Notes: generated by a model not told the origin, from the letters alone. 40,353 bases of DNA from Pseudomonadota bacterium (GCA_023388935.1 JAEWFG010000084.1:1-40353); one strand, 5' to 3'; counted from the first letter of the stretch, positions 13,901 to 22,630 are shown. Made by a program: numbers and translations.

Positions 13901-15133
13901 CTAACCCAGGCTGTCCAACAATTCGGGGCTTCCGATTGGCGCGAGAGTTGAGCCGTCGAATTGCGTGAGCTGCAGGTGGTGAATGGCGCGATAGTCGGTC
14001 GGTGAGTTCGATACTTGGATCCCGTCAATGAACATTGGCGGAACTATGCCGCTAAGCGTGGTCGAGTGCTTCAACAAATTGTCGCGGGACAGTTCATTTC
14101 CGCAGCGCTTGAGCACCTGTTCGATCATGTACGCATTGTTGTAGCCGGGGAGCGCCGCCGCGTTGTTGAGGTCAAGATTCAGCATGTATTTGGTCGCGAA
14201 TGCTTTGAAATCCTTCACCGCTGGATGATCTGCTTGGGTCGGATCTGCGGGATTGCGTTCCCAGATCGCCGTGATAACGCCTTTGGAGGCCTCGATGCCA
14301 GCCGGAATGAATGTAGTCCCAATCGAGCCCGCATTGGAGGCGACAATATGCATCGGGTGCCAATCCAGACCAGCAGCAGCGCGAATGCCTTGCGCGGCGA
14401 ACTTGGACTGCGTGAACTGGATCAGCACGTCAGCTCCGGAAGCTTTGAAATCGACAATCTGTGCGTCGATCGTTGGATCGGAGAGTTCGTGACTCAGCTC
14501 CCTAACTATCACGCTGGATGCCTTGTCGCCGAGGCCCAGCTTTAAGCCCTTTACATAGTCCCGGCCGAGGTCGTCGTTCTCATATTGGACGGCAATTTTG
14601 GCCGAAGGGCGCTCCTGCAAGATATGCTTCGCGAACAAGGCACCCTGGGCAGCATAGATTGGGTAGAATGGAATGATCCAGGGAAAACTCTTTGGATCGT
14701 TGAACCGTTCGGCGCCCGAAGTCAGGAACAGATTAGGTATGCCTTTGGAATTCAGGTACTTTTGAATGGCAACGTTGGTGGGTGTCCCGAGCGATCCGGC
14801 GATGGCGAAGACCTCCTCGGACTCGACGAGCTTGCGCGTTTGCTCGAGCGCCTTGGGCGGACTAAACGCGTTGTCGAGGGAGATCAGATTGACCTTGCGG
14901 CCGTTGATTCCACCACGATCGTTGACCATCTGAAAGTAGGCAACCTGTGCCTGACCATAAGCGGCGGCGGTGGAGGCCGGCCCACTGTAATAGGCCGTCG
15001 TTCCGAGCTTTATCTCGGAAGCGGTCACGCCGGGGCCGACGCTCGTTGCGGCCCTTGCGCTTTTGGGAATGCTGGCCAGAGCAGCAGTAGCCGCACCGAG
15101 GCGAATGACGGAACGGCGTGACAGTGTGTTCAT
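13901..15133 (-). CDS. periplasmic substrate-binding protein, LivK/aromatic-acid type (ABC transporter)
   Basis: A 410-aa type I periplasmic binding protein of the branched-chain amino acid/urea/aromatic class. The N-terminus MNTLSRRSVIRLGAATAALA has SRRSVIR, a twin-arginine-like export motif, and SARA before the cut site. ASEIKLGTTAYYSGPASTAA, GGINGRKVNLISLDNAFSPP and LGTPTNVAIQKYLNSKGIPN are the first-lobe motifs. It is a paralogue of the protein at 30856, sharing long blocks such as SLDNAFSPPKA-EQTRKLVE. No permease or ATPase gene is adjacent. It is the last gene of the minus-strand catabolic run and probably captures the substrate. The ATG at 15133 was preferred over 15166 because the signal begins there. 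Confidence 0.85.
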   Translation of the reverse strand: MNTLSRRSVIRLGAATAALASIPKSARAATSVGPGVTASEIKLGTTAYYSGPASTAAAYGQAQVAYFQMVNDRGGINGRKVNLISLDNAFSPPKALEQTRKLVESEEVFAIAGSLGTPTNVAIQKYLNSKGIPNLFLTSGAERFNDPKSFPWIIPFYPIYAAQGALFAKHILQERPSAKIAVQYENDDLGRDYVKGLKLGLGDKASSVIVRELSHELSDPTIDAQIVDFKASGADVLIQFTQSKFAAQGIRAAAGLDWHPMHIVASNAGSIGTTFIPAGIEASKGVITAIWERNPADPTQADHPAVKDFKAFATKYMLNLDLNNAAALPGYNNAYMIEQVLKRCGNELSRDNLLKHSTTLSGIVPPMFIDGIQVSNSPTDYRAIHHLQLTQFDGSTLAPIGSPELLDSLG

Positions 15134-15199
15134 CGTAACCCTCTTCTGTTCAATCAAAGTCGACATCGCTCCGTGCGAGCCAGCGCGTCAAAACGACAA

Positions 15200-16414
15200 T
15201 CAGAGACGACTGTTCGCCACGCGCTGTGCCAGCGTTCGACCCGAGATCAACGAAGGGGTTTCGAGTGCGGCCGGCGTTGACAGGAACTTCCGCATCGCTT
15301 CGGAATCGTGCTTGCGTGCTCGCAAAATCGAAAGATCACGCTCTAGGCGCTCTTCGTCGGCGGAATTGAATACCAGACGGAGGCTTTCGCTTGATATTGG
15401 CGACGTCACCTCGTGATAAACCCTCAGGCGCTGCTCGGAATAGCGATCGAGTACTTCGTCGCCGACACGTCCGTGGATGATGGCCGCAAGCGCCTCGCTC
15501 AAAACGAACGAATCGTACAACCCGCCCATGAGGCCGAACCCGCTCGTTGGGTTGGTGATGTGAGCGGCATCACCCGCGAGGAGTACGCGCCCGACACGAT
15601 AGGTGGCAGCGGTGCGCTGGTGCATGTTGTAGGCCGTATGAAGTACGAGCTCATAGTTCTTGTCACCTGGGAGAACTGTTCGGATGAACTCCCGGATCCG
15701 CTCACTTACCGTTTCCAGCGGCTGTGTCGTCTGCTCGGCAAAGGTGAATCGCCACAGGCCGCCGAGATTGATCTTATAAACGACCGCACCATAGAGCGGG
15801 TCCACCAGATAGCCCGAACTCCACCCGTATTTTTCGAAGTCGTAATAGATATTCGTCACCACGAAACGCTGCGGCCATGTGAAGCCGTCCATGGTCAACC
15901 CGACGGCCTTGCGGACAGCACTCCGACCGCCGTCTGCTCCGACGACCCAGCGCGCTTCGTATTCCACGGGCGAACCGGCTTTCTCGGCACGGACGACGAC
16001 CTTTCCCGACGCGTCGGTCAAGCCGGTGAATTTCGTGCCCCAATCAATCGAAACGTTCGGGTACCGTTCAAGATGTTGCAGGACGACTTTCGCGAGCACG
16101 TCTTGTCCCAAGGTCAGATTGTAGGGGCGATTGGTGATGTCGCGAACGGCATCATGATTGTAGACGATAGTTTCTCCGGTCTTGAAGATGCGCCAGCAGC
16201 GGTCGTCGATGGGGTGGCCCGCTGCGATCAGGTCGTCGAGCACGCCGAGCAGCTCAAGTCCGGGCAATATCGTCCATGCGTAGGAGATGGCGCGCGGCGA
16301 GTACACGACGCCATCCTCGGCCTCTAGCAACTTCACCGTTACGCCCTGCTGCGCAAGCCCGAGCGCTGTCATCAGCCCTACCGGACCGCCGCCCACGATC
16401 AAGGCGTCCGCCAT
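15200..16414 (-). CDS. FAD-dependent aromatic-ring monooxygenase (PheA/MhpA-like)
   Basis: A 404-aa class A flavin hydroxylase. The N-terminal Rossmann motif is DALIVGGGPVGLMTALGLAQ, the NADPH/FAD DG motif is VGADGGRSAVRKAVGL (about residues 160-175), and the FAD-ribityl GD motif is VLLAGDAAHITNPTSGFGLM (about 283-302). Members use NADPH and O2 to hydroxylate phenolic or related rings. MhpA-type enzymes are often longer (about 550 aa), while this length fits PHBH/salicylate-type members. GGGGGA just before the ATG at 16414 supports this start over 16426. It fits a step preparing a ring for meta-cleavage by the extradiol dioxygenase encoded two genes upstream; the exact substrate is unknown. 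Confidence 0.83.
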   Translation of the reverse strand: MADALIVGGGPVGLMTALGLAQQGVTVKLLEAEDGVVYSPRAISYAWTILPGLELLGVLDDLIAAGHPIDDRCWRIFKTGETIVYNHDAVRDITNRPYNLTLGQDVLAKVVLQHLERYPNVSIDWGTKFTGLTDASGKVVVRAEKAGSPVEYEARWVVGADGGRSAVRKAVGLTMDGFTWPQRFVVTNIYYDFEKYGWSSGYLVDPLYGAVVYKINLGGLWRFTFAEQTTQPLETVSERIREFIRTVLPGDKNYELVLHTAYNMHQRTAATYRVGRVLLAGDAAHITNPTSGFGLMGGLYDSFVLSEALAAIIHGRVGDEVLDRYSEQRLRVYHEVTSPISSESLRLVFNSADEERLERDLSILRARKHDSEAMRKFLSTPAALETPSLISGRTLAQRVANSRL

Positions 16415-16458
16415 ACTGTCCCCCATCCCTCTTGGCTCCGCGCGTGTTTCCTTCGGAC

Positions 16459-17238
16459 TCAGAACGTGCCGGGGTAGGCGCCGCCGTCGACGAGGATGTT
16501 TTGCCCCGTGATGTAGCCGGCTTGCACAGAGCACAGAAAAGCGCAGGTCGCCCCGAACTCGTCGGGGTGACCAAACCGCTTGGTCGGATTGGCCGCCCTG
16601 ACATCCTCGGTGACCTCTGCGACGCCGCGCGCCGAGTTTTTCGCGAGTGCGGCCAGGTTTGATTTCAGCCGGTCGGTATCGAACGTACCGGGCAACAGAT
16701 TGTTGATGGTTACATTGTGCTCGGCGACCGACCGGGCCAGTCCGGCGATGAAGCCAGTGAGACCGGTGCGCGCGCCGTTTGACAATGCGAGCATAGCGAC
16801 GGGCGCCTTCACGGCGTGCGACGTCACGTTGACGATGCGGCCGAATTTTCGCTCGATCATGCCGTCCAACGTCGCTTTAATCAGGGCAATCGGAGCCAGC
16901 ATGTTGCCGTCGAGCGCCTTGATCCAGTCTTCGCGCTCGAATTTGCGGAAGTCGCCGGGGGGAGGGCCGCCGGCATTGTTGACCAGGATGTCCGGTGCGG
17001 GACATGCCAACAACAGCGCGTCCCGTCCGTCCTTTGTCGTCACGTCGGCAACGACTGGGGTCGGCCGGTTACCTGTAAGCTTGCCGATTTCGTCGGCAGT
17101 CGCTTCAAGCACCTCTCGTCGCCGCGCCGCGATGAAGAGATCGACCCCCTCATGGGCAAGTGCGATGGCGCTCGCCCGGCCAAGCCCCTGGCTTGCCGCG
17201 CATACGACGGCCTTCCGGCCCTTCAACCCCAAATCCAT
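16459..17238 (-). CDS. SDR-fold protein lacking the catalytic Tyr-Lys pair (BKR-like)
   Basis: A 259-aa Rossmann protein with a cofactor loop CAASQGLGRASAIALAHEGV (residues 13-32) and VNNAGGP (87-93). After NVTSHAVKAPVAMLALSNGA the position of the catalytic Tyr is Ser153 and that of Lys is Arg157, while Ser140 is kept. This matches my memory of the BKR-like SDR subgroup, which deviates from the catalytic tetrad. ITGQNILVDGGAYPGTF is a normal C-terminus. It may be a dehydrogenase with altered chemistry or a binding protein. AGGAAAC precedes the ATG at 17238. It lies between the extradiol dioxygenase and the flavin hydroxylase in one transcription direction, so a role in the same pathway is likely. 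Confidence 0.8.
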   Translation of the reverse strand: MDLGLKGRKAVVCAASQGLGRASAIALAHEGVDLFIAARRREVLEATADEIGKLTGNRPTPVVADVTTKDGRDALLLACPAPDILVNNAGGPPPGDFRKFEREDWIKALDGNMLAPIALIKATLDGMIERKFGRIVNVTSHAVKAPVAMLALSNGARTGLTGFIAGLARSVAEHNVTINNLLPGTFDTDRLKSNLAALAKNSARGVAEVTEDVRAANPTKRFGHPDEFGATCAFLCSVQAGYITGQNILVDGGAYPGTF

Positions 17239-17291
17239 GTTTCCTCGCCGAATTTGTTTTCCGCCGCTTTTTTGCAGCACCGGTTCGATTT

Positions 17292-18152
17292 CTATTTATT
17301 TGGCAGTGTCATCCCGGCGGGCTTTGCCCCCCACATGCAGAAGCTGGTCGGCTCAAAACCGAACTGCCGCGGCCGGTGAGTTGCTTCATCCTCGATCTCA
17401 TCGACGCCGACGGAGTACTCGAAGATCATGCCGTCCGGGCCCTTGAAGTAGAGAAACCGCGCGCCCGAGGTCGGATGCCGGCCGGGGCCGAACACGATGG
17501 GCACCCGCTTCTCATTTAGGAAGTAATAGGAACGCAACACGTCGTCGCTGCTCTCCACCTGATGGTTGATGTGCTGGATTCCGGCGTCCGGCGCCCGGAC
17601 GAGCGCGATAGTGTGATGGATGGCGTTGACGCGCATCAAGGGAATGTCGCCGATGCGGTCGCTGACACGCGCGTTGCAGACCTGCGTCCAGAACCGCTCG
17701 TCGCGAGCCGGATCGGTGGAGTTCAGCCCGATATGGCTAAAACCCGTAATGCCGGCATCCCGGCTGGCGAAATAACGTCGCCCACTACGCTCAGGGCGCA
17801 TCACGAGTTCGATGTGATTCCCGGTCGGGTCACGAAAACCAATGAAGGCCTTCACTTTGCGTTGCGCGGCTTCCTCGGCGGTCCCAGCATGAACGGCGTG
17901 GCCAAGCGATTCGAGTGTGGACGCGGCATCCTGCAGGCTCGCTTCATCCTCAACCTCGAAGCCGACGGTCTGGCTGCGCGCATCGCCTTCCGAATAGCAC
18001 AACGTGTGCGCCCGGTCATCGGAGCGCAAATACAGTTCCTTCCTACCGCGCTCCGCGACCTGCAGGCCGAGGCAGGTGGTCGCAAAGGTCTCGGCGGTTT
18101 CCAGATCGGGTGAGCCGAGACGGACATAGCTGACATCCTTGAGCTGGATCAT
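17292..18152 (-). CDS. type I extradiol ring-cleavage dioxygenase (VOC superfamily)
   Basis: A 286-aa two-domain VOC protein of the BphC/2,3-dihydroxybiphenyl dioxygenase type. The C-terminal catalytic module has the iron ligands His140 (GFSHIGL), His197 (HINHQVE) and Glu245 (GMIFEYSVG), plus the active-site pair His179-His180 (NAIHHTIAL). The reaction is Fe(II)- and O2-dependent meta-cleavage of a catechol. The N-terminal domain has the usual degenerate site (GNHIELVMRP). It stops 53 nt before the SDR-like gene and starts 18 nt after a paralogue that lacks these ligands. In the pathway it should follow the Rieske dioxygenase and the diol dehydrogenase. Confidence 0.87.
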   Translation of the reverse strand: MIQLKDVSYVRLGSPDLETAETFATTCLGLQVAERGRKELYLRSDDRAHTLCYSEGDARSQTVGFEVEDEASLQDAASTLESLGHAVHAGTAEEAAQRKVKAFIGFRDPTGNHIELVMRPERSGRRYFASRDAGITGFSHIGLNSTDPARDERFWTQVCNARVSDRIGDIPLMRVNAIHHTIALVRAPDAGIQHINHQVESSDDVLRSYYFLNEKRVPIVFGPGRHPTSGARFLYFKGPDGMIFEYSVGVDEIEDEATHRPRQFGFEPTSFCMWGAKPAGMTLPNK

Positions 18153-18170
18153 GCTGCTTCTCTCTGTTGT

Positions 18171-19049
18171 TTAGGCGGACGCGCTCAGTTCCGGCACGTC
18201 CTTGCTTTCGCTTCCCCAGTCACACAGCGATGTCGCCGTCAGCGGAAACTGACGCGCCAGCCGCGGCTTGTCGCCGTATTCCGCCATGCCGTTGACGTAA
18301 GAGAAAATCACGCCATCCGGTCCTTCGACGTGCAAAAAGATCTGGTGCGAAGCGGCCTGGCGGCCTGGACCCTGCACGATCTTGATCTGGCTTTCCTGCA
18401 TGAAGTAGCTGTTTTGCATGATCTGATCGAGCGCTTCGACTTCGAACGCAGAATAGAGAAGCCCATTGCGCTTCGAAGGGTAGAGCGCGATGCGGTGATG
18501 CATCCCGTCTATCCGCAGATATGCGATGTCGCCGACCCAATCGCTGACCTCGGCCCCGATGGCGTTCCAGAACGCGAGGTCGCGGACATGGTCCGTAGTG
18601 CGGAGACCGATGCTATGAAACTGAACGATTCCGGCGTCGCGCGACGGAAAATAGCGCCGGCCGCTGCGGGAGGGGCGCACGACGAGGTCGATCCGGTTCT
18701 TCGAGGCGTCCTCGGCCAGCAACGCAGACTGCACGTAGCGACGCTGGCATTCGGGCGGTTCGGCGCGCTTCACCGCAAAGCCTAGATCCGTCAGACGTCC
18801 AAAGATGACGTCGAGGGCCTTGTCGTCCCACACCTCGATCCCGACGCTGGCAGATTCGCTCGAGTTGCTTGCGAGGCTTACCGTGCGATAGCGATCGTCC
18901 GACCGGAACGCGATCTCGCCATCCTGCTCCGCGACGCGCTGCAGGCCGAAGATGTCCGAGACGAAGCGAGCGCTGGCGCGCAACTCGCTGACCGCGAGGC
19001 GGACGTAAGAGACAGAGGTGATGAGGGGAGTGGCGTGGCCGTTCCTCAT
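18171..19049 (-). CDS. extradiol-dioxygenase-like protein without metal ligands (pseudoenzyme candidate)
   Basis: A 292-aa two-domain VOC protein that aligns along its length with the next gene: both have RSGRRYF-SRDAGI, HH-IAL, GPGR and GPDG-IF. The metal positions differ: the first His is Ser146 (QFHSIGL, with a His one residue earlier), the second is Phe202 (SAFEVE) and the Glu is Ser250 (GVIFSYVNG). Fe(II) binding in the normal way seems impossible. The rest of the fold is well kept, so it is not a decayed gene. It could be a regulatory or stabilising partner of the active paralogue, a substrate-binding protein, or an enzyme with other chemistry. Its ATG overlaps the TetR stop (ATGA), implying coupled translation. 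Confidence 0.84.
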   Translation of the reverse strand: MRNGHATPLITSVSYVRLAVSELRASARFVSDIFGLQRVAEQDGEIAFRSDDRYRTVSLASNSSESASVGIEVWDDKALDVIFGRLTDLGFAVKRAEPPECQRRYVQSALLAEDASKNRIDLVVRPSRSGRRYFPSRDAGIVQFHSIGLRTTDHVRDLAFWNAIGAEVSDWVGDIAYLRIDGMHHRIALYPSKRNGLLYSAFEVEALDQIMQNSYFMQESQIKIVQGPGRQAASHQIFLHVEGPDGVIFSYVNGMAEYGDKPRLARQFPLTATSLCDWGSESKDVPELSASA

Positions 19050-19729
19050 CTCGTCCGCGCCTTGGTGGATTGCGATTCCAGGAAAATTTTGATCATGCGA
19101 CGCCACACCGAAAACAGTTCGTCGAACCACTTTGGGTCATTGTCCCAGAGCGTGCGCAGTGCCATGCCGCGGACGAGGCTCAGCGTCAGGGCAACGATGT
19201 CCGCCGCCAATGAGGCAGGAACCCCGCTGGCTGTGAGGGCCTCCGTCCAGGCTGTTTCGACAGGACGGCGGGCTTTCCGGGATATCTCCAGGATCTGCTT
19301 GCGCACGGCGTCATCTGTGGAGGTCGACAGAACGATATCGATGGCCACCATGAAGTGTTCGCTAAAAAAGAACTCGCGCGCGTCTTCGATCACGGCTTCG
19401 ATCAGATCTCGCGGGCGGTTGACGGCCGAGGCGCGCCGGCGGCTCATGATCTGCGCCTGTTCGAATACGTATTCGAGCGTGGCGACGACGAGCGAGTCCT
19501 TGGTCGGGAAATGATGCAGCTGCGCCCCGCGCGACATGCCGGCCTCCGCGGCAACGTCTGCCGTTCGGAACCTGGCATATCCTCGCTTTCGAATGAGATT
19601 GGCGGCCGCCTTCAGGATCTGCGTGCGCGTGGCTTCTGTGCGTTCTGCCTGTGTCCGTCGTCGCGTGCCGCCGAGCGATCGGCGAGCGGATTTTCGTGGC
19701 GGAGTGAGACGGTCGGGGCGTGTTGCCAT
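19046..19729 (-). CDS. TetR-family transcriptional regulator
   Basis: A 227-aa regulator. After a basic, disordered N-terminus (PPRKSARRSLGGTRRRTQAE) comes the TetR helix-turn-helix: TRTQILKAAANLIRKRGYAR, FRTADVAAEAGMSRGAQLHH and FPTKDSLVVATLEYVFEQA. The C-terminal ligand domain is alpha-helical. It sits inside the catabolic gene run, 1 nt after the ferredoxin stop and overlapping the next gene, so it is made together with the enzymes it probably controls. A shared motif upstream of the amidohydrolase and CoA-ligase genes is a candidate operator. The inducer is probably a pathway substrate or intermediate. Confidence 0.88.
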   Translation of the reverse strand: MATRPDRLTPPRKSARRSLGGTRRRTQAERTEATRTQILKAAANLIRKRGYARFRTADVAAEAGMSRGAQLHHFPTKDSLVVATLEYVFEQAQIMSRRRASAVNRPRDLIEAVIEDAREFFFSEHFMVAIDIVLSTSTDDAVRKQILEISRKARRPVETAWTEALTASGVPASLAADIVALTLSLVRGMALRTLWDNDPKWFDELFSVWRRMIKIFLESQSTKARTR

Positions 19730-19730
19730 A

Positions 19731-20045
19731 TCAAACCTCGATTTGGACCTTTCCGTCGACGATTGTCACCGGATAGGTCTTCAGCGGAATCTCACAAGGC
19801 ATACCGGTCGGCTCGCCGGTGGTCACGTCGAAGGTCCCGAAATGGAATGTGCATTCCACGGTTTTCCCATTCAGGAGCCCCTCGAGGGACAGTGAGGCTT
19901 CGCCATGCGTGCACATGTCGGCCGTCGCGTAAATCGCTCCCTCGACACGGTAGAGGGCAACGTTCGAGCCGTCGGGCAGGGCGGCTTGCTTGATTTCGCC
20001 TTCGGTGACGTCGTCTGCGGCGCACAGGATGACTGTCTGACCCAT
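19731..20045 (-). CDS. Rieske-type [2Fe-2S] ferredoxin of a ring-hydroxylating dioxygenase
   Basis: A 104-aa soluble Rieske ferredoxin. Cluster ligands are Cys45-x-His47 (DMCTHGEASL) and Cys65-x2-His68 (ECTFHFGTFD), with 17 residues between the pairs. IYATADMCTHG and GEPTGMPCEIPLKTYPV match BphA3/CarAc-type ferredoxins, which pass electrons from a flavoprotein reductase to the oxygenase. It lies 9 nt after the SDR gene. With the reductase at 22631 and the alpha/beta subunits it completes a three-component dioxygenase. Confidence 0.92.
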   Translation of the reverse strand: MGQTVILCAADDVTEGEIKQAALPDGSNVALYRVEGAIYATADMCTHGEASLSLEGLLNGKTVECTFHFGTFDVTTGEPTGMPCEIPLKTYPVTIVDGKVQIEV

Positions 20046-20054
20046 CGCATGAAC

Positions 20055-20816
20055 CTAGAGCATCGTGCTGCCGCCGTTGACGCTGATGACCTGGCCGGTC
20101 ACGAACGAAGCCTCGGCGGAGGCAAGATATGAAACCATGGAAGCGACTTCCTCCATCTCCGCTGGGCGGCCCATGGGAATGACGCTAACGAATTTCGCGG
20201 CGAGCTTCGGGTCGCTCTTGGTGATAGCGACCATCTGAGGTGTGTTAACGGCGCAGGGAGCGACAGTGTTGATAGTGATGCCGTCTTTGGCAAACTCGCG
20301 TGCCATGCCGGTGGTGAGCCCGTGCACGCCACCCTTGGCCGCGTTGTAGGCGGCATGATCCCAGAGGCCGTTACGTACGGAATCGGCGCCGAGATTGACG
20401 ATGCGGCCGTAGCGCTGGGCCCGCATTTTCGGAATAGCGTACCACGAGCACCACAGTACGGTCCACAAATTGCGGTCGATCGTGGTCTTGAGTGTCTCAG
20501 GGGTGTGCTCGGCAAAGGGCTTGATAATGCCGCCGCCTGCGTTGTTGACGAGGATATCGAGCCGTCCGAAGGTCTCGCTGGCGAGCTTGATGGTCTTTTC
20601 AGCCGTGCTTTGCTCGGACAGATCACCGGCGCAGCTTGCGACCTCGGCGCCATATTCCGTCTTCAGGTGGCTCGATGCCTGCTTCAGGCCGCCTTCATCG
20701 AGATCGGCGATAACAAGTTTAGCTCCATCACGCGCAAGCCGTTCGGCGATTGCCAGGCCGATGCCTTTGGCCGCGCCTGTCACGATGGCAACATTGTTGT
20801 GAAGTTTCTTGTCCAT
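20055..20816 (-). CDS. short-chain dehydrogenase/reductase, probable cis-dihydrodiol dehydrogenase
   Basis: A 253-aa classical SDR. The NAD(P) loop is VTGAAKGIGLAIAERL (residues 12-27), NNAGGG is at 91-96, and the catalytic Tyr157/Lys161 (HAAYNAAKGGVHG) and a Ser near 146 are present. ITINTVAPCAVNTP and the C-terminal FVTGQVISVNGGSTML are standard. It lies between the dioxygenase beta subunit (13 nt) and ferredoxin (9 nt) genes, the usual place for the enzyme that rearomatises a cis-dihydrodiol to a catechol. Assignment to that step is inferred from position. Confidence 0.83.
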   Translation of the reverse strand: MDKKLHNNVAIVTGAAKGIGLAIAERLARDGAKLVIADLDEGGLKQASSHLKTEYGAEVASCAGDLSEQSTAEKTIKLASETFGRLDILVNNAGGGIIKPFAEHTPETLKTTIDRNLWTVLWCSWYAIPKMRAQRYGRIVNLGADSVRNGLWDHAAYNAAKGGVHGLTTGMAREFAKDGITINTVAPCAVNTPQMVAITKSDPKLAAKFVSVIPMGRPAEMEEVASMVSYLASAEASFVTGQVISVNGGSTML

Positions 20817-20829
20817 TGATCCGGATTCT

Positions 20830-21315
20830 CTAGAGAATGATGCTGACGCGACCTTGCGTGCGAAGGCCATCGCTGTCGAGGAGACAGCGCTTTTCTTTGA
20901 TCCTCAGACGGCCGTTCTCAACGACGATCCGATAACGGTTGCTGCCGAAATAAGTGTCGGTGATACCGTCCTTGGTGCGGTAGGTGATGAAGGAGGAACC
21001 GACCTCAAGCTCGGCCTCGCTGCGATTGCGAATGCGAACGTTGCTCACCAGGTGCCGGGTGCGGGAGTGCGGGAACTCGGCGTGTGCCGTTCGCTTCATC
21101 AGCCGCTTAACGCGCTCCGAGAGGCGGAAGCGGTCATCGGCGACATAGAAGAGGGTCTTGTCGGGCGATGAGTCCGGGGCGACGTCGGTCGACGGGACGT
21201 AGTAGATCGCGTCCTCGGTGAAAAGTTCGAGCCACTCGGGCAGTCGCCATTCATCGAGCAGATCGGCTTCAGCAAACAGGAAATCTTCGATGTCCGCACG
21301 GGAGATGTTTTGCAT
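20830..21315 (-). CDS. ring-hydroxylating dioxygenase beta subunit
   Basis: A 161-aa cone-shaped small subunit of the NTF2-like fold. Its family pattern includes EDFLFAEADLLDEWRLPEWL, LFTEDAIYYVPSTD, the RLMKRTAHAEFPHSRTRHLV segment and the C-terminal YRIVVENGRLRIKEKRCLLD. Beta subunits have a mainly structural role in alpha3beta3 hexamers. It lies 12 nt after the alpha-subunit gene, and the length is normal for benzoate/cumate-type dioxygenases. Confidence 0.9.
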   Translation of the reverse strand: MQNISRADIEDFLFAEADLLDEWRLPEWLELFTEDAIYYVPSTDVAPDSSPDKTLFYVADDRFRLSERVKRLMKRTAHAEFPHSRTRHLVSNVRIRNRSEAELEVGSSFITYRTKDGITDTYFGSNRYRIVVENGRLRIKEKRCLLDSDGLRTQGRVSIIL

Positions 21316-21327
21316 ATCCGGTCCCCC

Positions 21328-22599
21328 TCAGATTGACGTCTGAAATACGTGCTTGTTCCAGTTCGACCAGAACGCGCGCATCTGCAGCTCGTCGTCGTAA
21401 GCCGGAACGGGCTTGCCCATGCCCTTGGAGATGTCGTTCCACTGGGCTTCTGCCGAGTTGCGGAAGCCACGCTGGCACTGCTCAAGCGCTTCGACGTCAT
21501 CAGGCGTGGCGAAGCCCCCGGGCCCAAGGAATTCAAGGAAATTATAGAGACGGTACTTGCGGGCCCAGTCAGTTTCTTCCTTCGGAGCCAGAGCCCACGC
21601 GCTGATGTTCATGAAATCGGGCGCGATGGGGTAGTAGGTCCGGACGGTCACCGCCATGATGTCGTTCACGACGAGGTTGGGGAAGACGAACAGATTGCGG
21701 TTGAAGAGCGCGATGCGCTTGGCGCGCTCCTCGCCGTGCCGCTTGACGAGATCCTGATAGAGACGGTCGACTTCCTTCTTGCCGTCTTCGCCCCACATCG
21801 GGATCCATTGCGCCACCGGTCGACCCCAGGGCGCCTTGTACTCCAGCACGGCATGGCCGTTGCCGAGATCGCGTGCCGCTCCCTCGAGCGGGACGGGAGC
21901 GAGCCCGCCGTTGGTGGCTTTCAGATAATCGAAGTAGGTCGCGTGCGTCGTCAGTGCATGATAGCCGTCGATCGAATTTTCGGTCAGCAGCTTCCAGTTG
22001 GCGCGCATGGAGTATTCCTGCGTGCCGCCGACAATGGTCATGCCGGCCTCGGCCTGATCGGCAATGACGTCGAGATATTCCTTCACAGCGCCGAGATAGC
22101 TGTCCAGGCTCTCGGCATTCCTGTCGAAGCAGACGAAGTTGAAGTCGCGATATCCCTCGAACCGCGCCACCTGCTGCATATTCGATGTGCTGCGCTCCTT
22201 GAAGTCAGGCGCGTAGGATGCCTCGCCCGGCTGGCTTCGCAGGGCTCCGTCGAGGCCGAACACCCAGCCATGGTAAAAGCACTGGAATGACTTTGCATTG
22301 CCGTGCTTCTCTCGGCAAACCTGCGCGCCGCGATGCGGGCAGGTATTGAACATGGCGCGTAGCGCTCCCTTGGCATCCCGCGCAAACAGGATATTGCGGC
22401 CGCCGACCTGGCGCGTGACGAAGTCGCCGGGCTTGGGAACCTCCGAGCTGTGGCCAAGATAGAGCCAACACTTGTCGAAGATCCGGCTCCGTTCGGCCTC
22501 CAAGATGTCGGGATCGACAAATGCCTGGCGCGAAACCTTGAAAATCTGCTTGGCCTCGTCGACCATGAGCGCCGTGTTCATCCGCTCTAATGCGTTCAT
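21328..22599 (-). CDS. ring-hydroxylating dioxygenase alpha subunit (Rieske oxygenase)
   Basis: A 423-aa catalytic subunit. The Rieske cluster ligands are Cys87-x-His89 (NTCPHRGAQV) and Cys107-x2-His110 (QCFYHGWVFG). The mononuclear iron site is His214 and His219 in ENSIDGYHALTTH, with the bridging Asp211, and the third ligand Asp is probably in TPDDVEALEQCQRGF. The overall layout resembles p-cumate/benzoate-type dioxygenases for aromatic carboxylic acids more than naphthalene-type ones, in my reading. It inserts O2 into the ring to give a cis-dihydrodiol. The gene lies 31 nt after the reductase gene, at the head of the minus-strand run. Confidence 0.92.
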   Translation of the reverse strand: MNALERMNTALMVDEAKQIFKVSRQAFVDPDILEAERSRIFDKCWLYLGHSSEVPKPGDFVTRQVGGRNILFARDAKGALRAMFNTCPHRGAQVCREKHGNAKSFQCFYHGWVFGLDGALRSQPGEASYAPDFKERSTSNMQQVARFEGYRDFNFVCFDRNAESLDSYLGAVKEYLDVIADQAEAGMTIVGGTQEYSMRANWKLLTENSIDGYHALTTHATYFDYLKATNGGLAPVPLEGAARDLGNGHAVLEYKAPWGRPVAQWIPMWGEDGKKEVDRLYQDLVKRHGEERAKRIALFNRNLFVFPNLVVNDIMAVTVRTYYPIAPDFMNISAWALAPKEETDWARKYRLYNFLEFLGPGGFATPDDVEALEQCQRGFRNSAEAQWNDISKGMGKPVPAYDDELQMRAFWSNWNKHVFQTSI

Positions 22600-22630
22600 T
22601 GGCGGTATCTCCCTCGAAAGGTTCTGTCTT

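Noticed and set aside
21349..22290. A 313-codon plus-strand frame
   Set aside because: It is antisense to the dioxygenase alpha subunit, whose motifs are unmistakable.
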